A DNA stretch of 12,654 nt from Gammaproteobacteria bacterium (GTDB taxonomy: Bacteria > Pseudomonadota > Gammaproteobacteria > GRL18). How positions within the stretch are numbered: the first letter of the stretch is position 1; each line of letters begins with the position of its first letter. The stretch spans positions 1 through 12,654 of the forward strand of contig JAPVVU010000047.1 of NCBI GenBank assembly GCA_028571885.1, in the 5' to 3' direction. Positions 1-6,540 of the stretch are shown piece by piece. The notes beneath the pieces were generated by a model, which saw only the letters and a program-made list of their open reading frames with translations, did no database searches and had not been told where the DNA came from. The position numbers and the translations under genes are program-made.

Positions 1-2
1 AA

Positions 3-95
3 GAAGAAATAGTTATGCAAATTAAAATACTAAACATAGAAGACTCTTTGAATAGAAAACTAATCAAGTTTGAATCAGCTATCACAAGCGTATAG
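3..95 (+). CDS. Possible 3' end of a gene entering from the left edge
   Basis: One plus-strand frame is open from the left edge for 30 codons and ends in TAG at 93-95. The predicted tail, EEIVMQIKILNIEDSLNRKL followed by about ten more residues, has ordinary protein composition. In AT-rich DNA an open stretch this short is weak evidence, and no family can be recognised. Its stop codon lies inside the left arm of the inverted repeat at 93-145, which would fit a structured 3' end. It could equally be chance. Confidence 0.2.
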   Translation, partial: EEIVMQIKILNIEDSLNRKLIKFESAITSV

Positions 96-145
96 GTACC
101 AGGTCTTACATTGTGCAGATATTGCACAATACATGTAGGTACCTA
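93..145. repeat. Nested two-tier inverted repeat
   Basis: The outer arms TAGGTACC (93-100) and GGTACCTA (138-145) are perfect 8-bp complements. Inside them, ATTGTGCA (110-117) and TGCACAAT (123-130) form a second perfect 8-bp pair around a 5-nt loop. The stretches between the tiers (101-109 and 131-137) do not pair well. TAGGTACC also recurs directly at 136-143. No T-tract follows on either side, so it is not a standard terminator. Possible roles are a double operator, a recombinase site or an RNA cruciform; none is proven. Confidence 0.6.
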
Positions 146-158
146 AACTGTTGAACAA

Positions 159-170
159 ATTGTACACAAT
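159..170. promoter_or_regulatory. Short palindrome ATTGT-N2-ACAAT
   Basis: ATTGT and ACAAT are separated by two bases. The same half-sites form the outer ends of the inner hairpin at 110-130 and recur as ATTGT-N5-ACAAT at 7308-7322. This could be a shared operator half-site, but the motif is short and AT-rich, so chance is a serious alternative. Confidence 0.25.
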
Positions 171-185
171 AAAAACCCATCCGCT

Positions 186-217
186 TCAGAAGAAAGCATT
201 AGCTGGACGCCTTCTGA
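186..217. terminator. Weak hairpin downstream of the DsrC-like gene
   Basis: TCAGAAG (186-192) pairs with CTTCTGA (211-217) across an 18-nt loop. Reading on the minus strand, a run of five T follows about ten bases later (positions 175-171). The loop is long and the T-run is distant, so this is only a possible loose terminator for transcription coming from 595. Confidence 0.25.
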
Positions 218-241
218 TATGAGCATGAATGTTTGAATCAC

Positions 242-262
242 GCAGGCGCATTACGCGCCTGC
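242..262 (-). terminator. GC-rich 8-bp hairpin after the DsrC-like gene
   Basis: GCAGGCGC (242-249) and GCGCCTGC (255-262) form a perfect 8-bp stem with a 5-nt loop, starting 12 nt beyond the stop codon of the 275-595 gene. It stands out as GC-rich in AT-rich surroundings. Neither strand shows a T-tract after the stem, so it is either a mRNA 3'-end stabiliser, a factor-assisted terminator or a weak intrinsic terminator. Confidence 0.5.
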
Positions 263-274
263 AAAGGGTTCATT

Positions 275-595
275 TTATTGCACTGAACCCATGGAATCAT
301 TCCGGACACTATTAACAGGAATACCCGCCAGCCGGGTGACAGTATTAATAGGACCATCAGGGAACAGGGAATAGAGATATTTCAATCCCCCCTGTTTGGA
401 ATATTTTCCCTTGAGTGCATTGCTGTAATCGCCGACCTTAAGTCCTTCATCTTCATGATAATCATAAAATTTCTTTATAAAATCAATTGTTTCCCAATGT
501 TTATCAGTTAAATGAAAACCTATTTCCTTTGCCCGTTCTTCAACTGCCTGCCGGTCAAAACTGGTATCTCTGACCATATTGACTGTGTCATACAT
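275..595 (-). CDS. DsrC/TusE-fold protein without redox cysteines
   Basis: This 106-residue protein belongs to the DsrC/TusE/DsvC sulfur-relay fold. The family core is visible as HLTDKHWETIDFIKKFY (residues 28-44), followed by KYLYSLFPDGP (72-82) and LAGIP (89-93). Family members normally carry a penultimate C-terminal cysteine that holds persulfide or trisulfide, and DsrC has a second one about ten residues earlier. Here the protein has no cysteine at all: the inner position is Thr87 (as in TusE) and the tail reads SMGSVQ, with Ser where the terminal Cys should be. The tail is also several residues longer than in TusE. Cysteine-free relatives have been grouped as RspA, proposed regulatory sulfur-related proteins, so sulfur transfer is unlikely and a binding or regulatory role is the better inference. 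The start is well supported by AAGGAG at the right distance. The gene appears to be monocistronic, separated by 202 bp from the end of the nitroreductase gene upstream. Confidence 0.85.
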   Translation of the reverse strand: MYDTVNMVRDTSFDRQAVEERAKEIGFHLTDKHWETIDFIKKFYDYHEDEGLKVGDYSNALKGKYSKQGGLKYLYSLFPDGPINTVTRLAGIPVNSVRNDSMGSVQ

Positions 596-600
596 TTTGT

Positions 601-610
601 TTCTCCTTTT
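601..610 (-). promoter_or_regulatory. Strong ribosome-binding site of the DsrC-like gene
   Basis: The minus strand reads AAAAGGAGAA ending six bases before the ATG at 595. This near-consensus Shine-Dalgarno fixes the start and suggests efficient translation, unlike the weak sites in the neighbouring operon. Confidence 0.75.
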
Positions 611-717
611 TTAGCGCTTTGCTTTCATCCACATTTCTGTCTTACCCAAATTGCTCTCTCATCCAAATAAGAAACACCAGAAAAAATAACCTAGTAATTT
701 AATAAGGATTTAATTTA

Positions 718-745
718 AGTATAGTAAAGTTTTTTATAAAAACAA
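718..745 (-). promoter_or_regulatory. Candidate promoter of the DsrC-like gene
   Basis: On the minus strand TTGTTT (745-740) and TATACT (723-718) are separated by 16 bp. The -10 matches consensus at five of six positions, the -35 at only three. The region between the nitroreductase stop (798) and the DsrC-like start (595) is very AT-rich, so other placements are possible. An AT-only inverted repeat at 729-743 overlaps this site. Confidence 0.35.
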
Positions 746-797
746 ATTTAATTGAATTTCTGCTCGATTCTGCAAATCATCCTGTGCACGTTTATAA

Positions 798-2459
798 CTA
801 CCCCGGATTGCTGCGCTGCAAATGCGCATAAGGCGGTAGAGTCTGCAAGCGATTGTCCTCAGCAGCTTTGCCAATGGTAAAATGGTACAGGCTCTGAAAT
901 GTGTGCCCTTCTATACCTATCATTTCATGCACCGCATCATCAAAATAACAACCAATACCAGTGCCACGAAATCCAGCTGATTCTGCTTCCAGGTAGAGCA
1001 GTTGACCCAGAATACCTGCCTCCCAAAATAGCTGTCGGTAAACCCATGGATTACTGGCCAAATTCGATGCATAGTCGGCCAGCATAGCAAAACTCAATAC
1101 TCCATCACTGGCAATATCCTGATGACAGGATAAAGTTTTTGCCGCATCTCTGGCATCGCCTGCCACCAGACGGAACAGCTGCAGATGTTCTGGACATCCT
1201 TCTGGTTTAAACCATTCATATTCTTGCTTTAAACAGGCCTGAAATTTGTTTTTTTTGTCATCACTGCGTAAGAAAAGATACAAACCCGGTTCCAGACCCT
1301 CAACCCGATGAATAAAAATTAAAAGATGGATCCTGGGTGCCCATGAGATAGCATCCCAGGGTGGTATCGCCGGACGCGGCAAAGTCAAATCTAACAGTCG
1401 ATACAATAATTGTGCAGGGATACTGCCGCTGACATCAAATCCCTGTGCACTACGTCTTTGTTTGATGATGCTGCTTGCTGCCTGCTCGTCTGAAGCGAAT
1501 GCAGTGAATGTTACGAGAGATTCAGGTAAAGCTGGCACTTGCCATAATTGCTCCTCTGTTGCAGCTTTTCGACAAGCCTGGGCGGCTTCGGCAATGACAG
1601 GCCAGTCATTAAGATGATGTTCTGAAAGCGTGTTGGCCTGTCCATGCCATTGACCATTTTTCGCTGCTATTGCGATTGCTTTCAATGACAAAGTATCCAC
1701 AGATAACTTGCTGCACTGGCTGCTTATGAGCAGCAGCACATCTGCATGTTCACGTTCTGCCTTCCCAAAGTCAGCTTCTCGAGCTATACCTAAAATGGTT
1801 TCAATCTCTGAATCCCCTGCACCTGTCAGCACATGAGCTTGCCAACCTAAAGTCGCAGCGGCATAACGAACGGCTGCAATCGCATGTCCCACATCATGCT
1901 GACAATAACGAAAGGCACGTTCACCATATTTCCATGCTTCTCGCCAGTGGACTGAAGAGAGCCCGATAAGAAAAGAACCCTCCGGTAGTAATGGCTTCTC
2001 ATTGCTGAATTGACAGCGTCTTTCAAGAAGATGGTCACGACTCAGATAATGATGTACACCATTGACAATCCCCTCACAATTGTCTGTAATAACATAGGCT
2101 TCAGTTGGGTGTAAATTACCACTGGATGGGTTACAGCGAAGTGCCCAGCGGGTATTTTCGTATTGTTTCCATGCAGAAAGACCAAAAGATAACTCCAGCA
2201 GCTGGGCAATATTTTTTAATGAGAGAGCCTGAGAAGCAATTTTTTCTGGTTGGTATAAATCGTTATATGCTGCCTGTGTTTGCTGCGCGAGTAATGGTAG
2301 TTTTAGTTTTTTGCAATCGTTAAAAGTACGAAATGGATTCGGCTGACTTTTCCAGTCCAGGCCGTCAGGACCTGCTGCATAGTGCTGAAAATGATGTTTG
2401 CTGCGTTGATGATAGGCCTGGATGGTTTGCAGCGATTTTTTCATCCTGTTGTGACTCAT
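798..2459 (-). CDS. SagB/ThcOx-type flavin dehydrogenase, two nitroreductase domains
   Basis: This 553-residue protein has two nitroreductase-fold halves in tandem, the architecture of SagB/ThcOx-family dehydrogenases. These are FMN enzymes that in some members oxidise azolines to azoles in peptide natural products. In the first half, NPSSGNLHPTEAYVI (110-124) is the hallmark SagB motif, followed by a helix rich in GERAFRYCQHDVGHA (179-193). The second half begins with IIKQRRSAQGFD (331-342), an FMN-phosphate-binding type motif, and continues with WEAGILGQLLYLEAESAG (479-496) and TGIGCYFDD (500-508). No signal peptide or membrane segment is visible, so it should be cytoplasmic. The ATG overlaps the TGA of the TPR gene (ATGA), and this is the last gene of the operon. 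No YcaO cyclodehydratase or precursor peptide is seen in the window, so a link to RiPP synthesis is not supported here. The substrate is unknown. The family call is firm; the function is not. Confidence 0.85.
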   Translation of the reverse strand: MSHNRMKKSLQTIQAYHQRSKHHFQHYAAGPDGLDWKSQPNPFRTFNDCKKLKLPLLAQQTQAAYNDLYQPEKIASQALSLKNIAQLLELSFGLSAWKQYENTRWALRCNPSSGNLHPTEAYVITDNCEGIVNGVHHYLSRDHLLERRCQFSNEKPLLPEGSFLIGLSSVHWREAWKYGERAFRYCQHDVGHAIAAVRYAAATLGWQAHVLTGAGDSEIETILGIAREADFGKAEREHADVLLLISSQCSKLSVDTLSLKAIAIAAKNGQWHGQANTLSEHHLNDWPVIAEAAQACRKAATEEQLWQVPALPESLVTFTAFASDEQAASSIIKQRRSAQGFDVSGSIPAQLLYRLLDLTLPRPAIPPWDAISWAPRIHLLIFIHRVEGLEPGLYLFLRSDDKKNKFQACLKQEYEWFKPEGCPEHLQLFRLVAGDARDAAKTLSCHQDIASDGVLSFAMLADYASNLASNPWVYRQLFWEAGILGQLLYLEAESAGFRGTGIGCYFDDAVHEMIGIEGHTFQSLYHFTIGKAAEDNRLQTLPPYAHLQRSNPG

Positions 2460-2764
2460 TTCAGCAGACGTTTTAAAAAAACACGAATTTCTTTAACTGC
2501 CTGTCTATCACCTTTTGCTTCTGCCACTGATATGCCCTTTTCATAGACTTCAATGGCTTGCTCTTTGTCTCCAGTTTCTGCTAATGCCTTGCCTAAAATT
2601 TTCCAGGCGGCAGAATATTCCGGGTCAAACTCCAGGGCCGCCTTCAAATGAGGTATAGCCTCTGAAGCCTGTCCGGATTTGAACAGTGCATTGCCCAGTC
2701 CAAAACGCAAAATGACACTGTCCTGGCCTTGAAGCAATAAATTTTTAAGTGTTTGTATATCCAT
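2456..2764 (-). CDS. Small tetratricopeptide-repeat protein
   Basis: The product is 102 residues from the ATG at 2764. It contains two consecutive TPR units: one around residues 16-49 (LGNALFKSGQASEAIPHLKAA) and one around 50-83 (AWKILGKALAETGDKEQAIEVYEKG), capped by a basic C-terminal helix. A TTG 14 codons upstream would add a Phe/Tyr-rich stretch unlike TPR proteins, so the ATG is preferred, although no good Shine-Dalgarno precedes it. TPR proteins of this kind act as protein-binding scaffolds. The partner is unknown; the nitroreductase encoded next, sharing an ATGA junction, is an obvious candidate by inference only. A 94-bp gap separates it from murU, the largest gap in the operon. Confidence 0.8.
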   Translation of the reverse strand: MDIQTLKNLLLQGQDSVILRFGLGNALFKSGQASEAIPHLKAALEFDPEYSAAWKILGKALAETGDKEQAIEVYEKGISVAEAKGDRQAVKEIRVFLKRLLK

Positions 2765-2858
2765 ATTTTTGAAATGGGGATAGAAATAGAAAAAACAATA
2801 TGACAAAACACAGGGTTACAGCTGGCTGGCAAAAAAAGGGAGGGGATAGAGAGTGTGG

Positions 2859-3554
2859 TTAAGATTTATTTAATTCTTCCAGCCTTTCTGGTGTACCAAT
2901 ATCACACCAGGCGCCCTTGTAGATTTCTCCAGAGACTTGCTGCTTAGCCATGGCTATACGTAACATTGGAGCTAAAGCCTGCTTACCCGCTTTCATCGCA
3001 TAAAAAAATGCCGGCGCATAGCAGGCAATGCCGCTGAAAGTGTATGCATGTTCATGCTTTTGTTCAGCCTTTTGTTCGCCAGAAAGTGGATCAATGACTT
3101 TATTCTTGTGACAATAAAAATCACCCCGGTGATTATGTTCAGGGTTATCCACTAACACTAAATGGGCCATTTCTGACGTCGCCAGGTGCTCTGCTGATGC
3201 TTTTAATTGCTCGAAAGGATAATCAGTAAACACATCAGCATTAACAACAATAAAAGGCTCATCGCCGAGTAAGTGCAGGGCATTTTTAATACCGCCGGCA
3301 GTTTCCAGTGCCTGACCTTCTCGACTATATTGTATTTTCGCCCCAAATTTTGCCCCATCACCCAGTTGGGCTTCAATTTTTTCCCCCAGCCAGGCATGGT
3401 TAATCACCAGCTCATTAATGCCCGCTTTTACTAATGCCTCAATATGATATTCAATGAGACTTTTGCCTGCTATTTGCAGCAATGGTTTGGGTATAGTATC
3501 GGTTAACGGGCGCATGCGTTCACCACGTCCTGCAGCAAGGATCATGGCTTTCAT
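2859..3554 (-). CDS. murU: N-acetylmuramate 1-phosphate uridylyltransferase (MurU)
   Basis: This 231-residue nucleotidyltransferase has the expected MurU length. In cell-wall recycling MurU converts MurNAc-alpha-1-phosphate and UTP to UDP-MurNAc, bypassing de novo synthesis and the fosfomycin target MurA. Visible motifs are the nucleotide-binding loop LAAGRGERMRPLT (6-18) with PKP at 22-24, INHAWLG (51-57), the metal-binding NADV (105-108), and CDIGTPERL (217-225). INHAWLG, HLVLVDNPEHNHRGDF and SGEIYKGAWCDIGT resemble Pseudomonas MurU more than RmlA or GalU enzymes. The ATG overlaps the TGA of the truncated RND gene, and the likely ribosome-binding site (GAAGG, 9 nt upstream) lies in the last copy of that gene's tandem repeat. 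MurU is usually paired with the sugar kinase AmgK; none is encoded here. A related sugar-1-phosphate specificity cannot be excluded. Confidence 0.85.
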   Translation of the reverse strand: MKAMILAAGRGERMRPLTDTIPKPLLQIAGKSLIEYHIEALVKAGINELVINHAWLGEKIEAQLGDGAKFGAKIQYSREGQALETAGGIKNALHLLGDEPFIVVNADVFTDYPFEQLKASAEHLATSEMAHLVLVDNPEHNHRGDFYCHKNKVIDPLSGEQKAEQKHEHAYTFSGIACYAPAFFYAMKAGKQALAPMLRIAMAKQQVSGEIYKGAWCDIGTPERLEELNKS

Positions 3555-5449
3555 TTGGAAGAGCCTTCAGCCTGGTAAGAGCCTTCAGCTATATTAGAGC
3601 CCTCAGCTAAATGAGAGCCCTCAGCCAAACCAGAGCCCTCAGCTAAACCAAAGTCATCTGCCAACAACTTTTCAAATCGTTTGGCATAGGCTTCAGTCGC
3701 CTGAAAAGAACTTCCCTGAGGCAGCCAGAGATCAACCATCAATTCATTTCGTTTAGAGCTTGGAAAGAACTGACTCTCAACAAATCGAAAAGAATAAATT
3801 GAAGCTGAGAATAAAACTAAAGTAAAAACAATAACAGTCTTACGCCAGTTAACACACCAGGTTACTATGCTGCGAAAAAAACGATAAAATCTTTTTTGAT
3901 AAATATCGGGTATTAGTTCATCTCTTTGTTTGCCAGATTTTTGTTTAGCAGCTCTTTTTGTAGAAGAATGCGGCAACAGACGATAGCCTAAAAAAGGCAC
4001 AAATAATACCGCAACCAGCCAGGAAACCATCAAAGCCAGAGCAACAACAATAAAGATTGAACCCGTATATTCACTGGCTGAAGATTTGGCTAAAAAGACC
4101 GGTAAAAATCCAGCAACCGTAATAAGAGTACCGGTCAGCATAGGAAATGCCGTATGGGTATAGGCATAAACAGCCGCTTTAAAGCGATCCATGCCCTGTT
4201 CCATTTTCGAGGACATCATTTCCACTGAAATCATCGCATCATCGACCAGCAGACCCAGTGCTATAATCAGTGCACCAAGAGAAATACGCTGTAAATCAAT
4301 TCCCCAAAGTTTCATACCCAGAAATGTAATGGCTAAGACCATTGGGATGGACAGAGCAACCACCATTCCGGTACGAAATCCCAGACTGAGAAAACTCACT
4401 AATAAAACAATTATCAGAGCATCTCTCAATACTGTCATAAATTCAGAAACAGATTTTTTTACAATAGCGGGCTGATCAGCAACTGTATGAATTTCAATAC
4501 CAATAGGTAAGTTCGACTGAATGTCCTGTATCACTTTTTCAAGGGCTTTTCCCAATTTAAGAATATCACCACCTTTAGCCATACTCAGCGCAAGTCCAAT
4601 AACCTCCTTACCCATAAAGTGCATCTTAAAATCAGGTGGATCAACATAAGTGCGATAGACGGTGGCAATATCTCCAAGACGAAATAAACGGCCATTAGAA
4701 CGAATACCCACCTTACGAATTTCTTCAACAGATTCCAGACGACTGACTCGAATATAAATACGATCAGCAGTGGTATTAACGTCCCCTGCCGGTGTTAAAT
4801 AATTTTGCTGAGTCAGAGTATCAAAGATTTGAGTGGGCTCCAGACCCAGTTTGGATAACTTAACATTAGAAATTTCAATATAAATTTTTTCTTCCTGTAC
4901 GCCTAATAAATCTGCTTTAGCCACATCAGGCACATTGAGTAGTTTCAGACGAATGTCATCCACATAATCGCGCAATTGTGCATAGTTAAAACCATCACCG
5001 CTAATCGCATAAATAATGCCGAATGTATCGCCGAATTCATCATTGGGAAAAGGCCCCTGCACACCAAGAGGAAAAGTATGACGAATATCATCTATTTTTT
5101 TTCTCACCTGATACCAGGCATTGAGCACTTCTTCGGAGGGTGTAAAGTCTTTAAGGTTAACAAAGACCATGGATTCACCTGGTTTAGAATAACTGCTTAA
5201 ATAATCAAGCCAGGGTGTTTCCTGTAATTTTTTTTCTATTCGCTCAGTGATCTGACGTTCAACTTCTAAAGCCGTTGCACCAGGCCAGAAGGTCTTAATT
5301 GCCATGATTTTAATGGTGAACTCTGGATCTTCTGCCTGACCCAGGTCACGATAGGCAAGCCCCCCAAAAAGAACCAGAACCAGCATAAAGTAAATGGTTA
5401 AAGAAGGATGACGAAGCCCCCATTCTGAGAGATTAATCATATTCACCAC
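3551..5449 (-). CDS. RND efflux permease, C-terminally truncated
   Basis: The N-terminal 600 residues are a clear RND (HAE1-type) inner-membrane permease: NLSEWGLRHPS start, TM1 at about 16-33, a large periplasmic porter region (34-335), then TM2-TM6 (about 341-487) and TM7 (about 537-555). The proton-relay aspartates of TM4 are present as GLLVDDAMISVE (D403, D404). RND permeases are about 1,020-1,050 residues; this one stops at 632, about 45 residues into the second porter region. It thus lacks TM8-TM12, the TM10 relay lysine and the docking domain half. The end is replaced by five AEGS-type hexapeptide repeats (601-630). No remaining RND sequence lies downstream, because murU follows with an ATGA overlap; a simple frameshift therefore does not explain it. 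Translation may start at GTG 5449 (overlapping the MFP gene) or at ATG 5440, which better matches the family start. Pump activity is doubtful. Confidence 0.85.
   Translation of the reverse strand: MVNMINLSEWGLRHPSLTIYFMLVLVLFGGLAYRDLGQAEDPEFTIKIMAIKTFWPGATALEVERQITERIEKKLQETPWLDYLSSYSKPGESMVFVNLKDFTPSEEVLNAWYQVRKKIDDIRHTFPLGVQGPFPNDEFGDTFGIIYAISGDGFNYAQLRDYVDDIRLKLLNVPDVAKADLLGVQEEKIYIEISNVKLSKLGLEPTQIFDTLTQQNYLTPAGDVNTTADRIYIRVSRLESVEEIRKVGIRSNGRLFRLGDIATVYRTYVDPPDFKMHFMGKEVIGLALSMAKGGDILKLGKALEKVIQDIQSNLPIGIEIHTVADQPAIVKKSVSEFMTVLRDALIIVLLVSFLSLGFRTGMVVALSIPMVLAITFLGMKLWGIDLQRISLGALIIALGLLVDDAMISVEMMSSKMEQGMDRFKAAVYAYTHTAFPMLTGTLITVAGFLPVFLAKSSASEYTGSIFIVVALALMVSWLVAVLFVPFLGYRLLPHSSTKRAAKQKSGKQRDELIPDIYQKRFYRFFRSIVTWCVNWRKTVIVFTLVLFSASIYSFRFVESQFFPSSKRNELMVDLWLPQGSSFQATEAYAKRFEKLLADDFGLAEGSGLAEGSHLAEGSNIAEGSYQAEGSSK
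3560..3649. repeat. Five 18-bp tandem repeats encoding xxAEGS hexapeptides
   Basis: Five back-to-back 18-bp units start at 3560, 3578, 3596, 3614 and 3632. Each is close to AGAGCCCTCAGCTAAACC on the plus strand. The units at 3614 and 3632 differ by one base, and divergence grows toward 3560. A degenerate sixth unit may lie at 3650-3667. On the coding (minus) strand they give GLAEGS, GLAEGS, HLAEGS, NIAEGS and YQAEGS, residues 601-630 of the RND product. Unit length keeps the frame open, so copy number can change without a frameshift. The minus strand of each unit carries a GA(A/G)GG core resembling a ribosome-binding site. Confidence 0.9.
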
Positions 5450-6540
5450 TGAGCTCTTTTTTGTAAACGAACTTTTTGTCCTTCATGAAGTTTATGTACA
5501 CCGGCAATAACAACGATTTGCCCCTCTTTCAAGCCTGACTGGATTAACACAGAATCAAATTGATACTCAAGTATGTCAATGGGCGTTAAAAAGACCTGGG
5601 CTGTATCGGGTGAATAAATCCATACAGCTGGTTTAGTGTCCTTTTGGAAAATAGATGTTAGAGGTAATTTAACTATCATTTCCTTTTTTTTCTGAATAAT
5701 GATAACCGTCGCTGTCATACCCAGTTGTGCCTCATCACCCACATCCAGCAAACTGATTTTAACGGTATAGGTTCGAGTTACCGGATCAGCGCCAGGTGAA
5801 ATTTCACGAATACGTCCCTGATAATAACGATCAGGATCAATCCATAAACTGATTTTAACTTCATCAGCATGGCGAACCTCATCCAGTCGACTTTCGGCAA
5901 CAGCAATAATCACCTCTTTTTCTTCGGGTAAAGCCAGCTTAACAACCGTCTGTCCCGGCACAACCACTTGTCCGACTTCCATTTCTAAAGCAGTAATGAC
6001 ACCGCCCTTATCGGCATAAAGATGTGTATAATCTGACTGATTACGTGTCACCTCAAGATGCGCTTCTGCCTGAGTGTATTTCGCCTTAGCAATATCGAGT
6101 AAATTGCTGTATCTAAGATGCTCAGCAGCACTGATCATTTTATCTTTATAGAGTTTTGTGTAACGTTTTAAATCCAGCTGTGCTTTTCTTTTTTCAGCTT
6201 TAGCTGCTTCGAGTGCACCACCGGCCTGCATAAGCTGCAATTTAGAATCATCGGGATCCAGTTTGGCTAACAGGGTGCCCGGTTTAACAATATCACCAAC
6301 TTCAATAAATCGTTCAATAATTTTTCCGCCAATACGAAAGCCCAGTGTCATTCTGTATCGAGCTCTGATTTCCCCGGCATAAGTTGCCTGTTGCCAGTTT
6401 TCCTGTATTTTCACTTGTTGAGTTACAACAGGACGAATGACCTTTTTTGATGCTTCTTCTTTTACACAGGCGGAGAGCATCAGCATAGAAATTAAAAATG
6501 GCAAGAAAAGCAGCTGGCGATTAATTTTAATTTTTTTCAT
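5443..6540 (-). CDS. RND efflux periplasmic adaptor (membrane fusion) lipoprotein
   Basis: This is the 365-residue periplasmic adaptor that joins an RND permease to an outer-membrane channel. It starts with a lipoprotein signal, a hydrophobic stretch at 9-24 ending in LSAC, with Cys25 as the lipidated residue. Next come a beta-barrel/lipoyl strand around LGFRIGGKIIERFIEVGD (66-83), an alpha-helical hairpin (about 100-168), the second lipoyl half with GGVITALEMEVGQVVVPGQTV (179-199), a barrel domain and a membrane-proximal domain ending EGQKVRL. Length and domain order are normal and the gene looks intact, in contrast to its permease partner. Its ATG overlaps the tetR stop as ATGA. No outer-membrane TolC-like gene is present, so a channel from elsewhere would be needed. 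Confidence 0.92.
   Translation of the reverse strand: MKKIKINRQLLFLPFLISMLMLSACVKEEASKKVIRPVVTQQVKIQENWQQATYAGEIRARYRMTLGFRIGGKIIERFIEVGDIVKPGTLLAKLDPDDSKLQLMQAGGALEAAKAEKRKAQLDLKRYTKLYKDKMISAAEHLRYSNLLDIAKAKYTQAEAHLEVTRNQSDYTHLYADKGGVITALEMEVGQVVVPGQTVVKLALPEEKEVIIAVAESRLDEVRHADEVKISLWIDPDRYYQGRIREISPGADPVTRTYTVKISLLDVGDEAQLGMTATVIIIQKKKEMIVKLPLTSIFQKDTKPAVWIYSPDTAQVFLTPIDILEYQFDSVLIQSGLKEGQIVVIAGVHKLHEGQKVRLQKRAQW

Noticed and set aside
729..743. Hairpin as terminator of the nitroreductase gene
   Set aside because: GTTTTT/AAAAAC stem has almost no GC and a 3-nt loop; it is more likely AT-rich promoter DNA.
2765..2806. Upstream TTG start for the TPR protein
   Set aside because: It would add a Phe/Tyr-rich leader not seen in TPR proteins, while the ATG at 2764 matches the usual family start.
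3560..3649. Tandem repeats as a CRISPR array
   Set aside because: Units are 18 bp, contiguous without spacers, and in frame within a coding sequence.
3551..3700. RND truncation caused by a simple frameshift
   Set aside because: The bases following the stop encode murU, and no RND-like continuation is visible in any frame downstream.
4191..4475. 94-codon plus-strand frame
   Set aside because: It lies wholly antisense to conserved RND membrane segments and lacks a ribosome-binding site or family resemblance.
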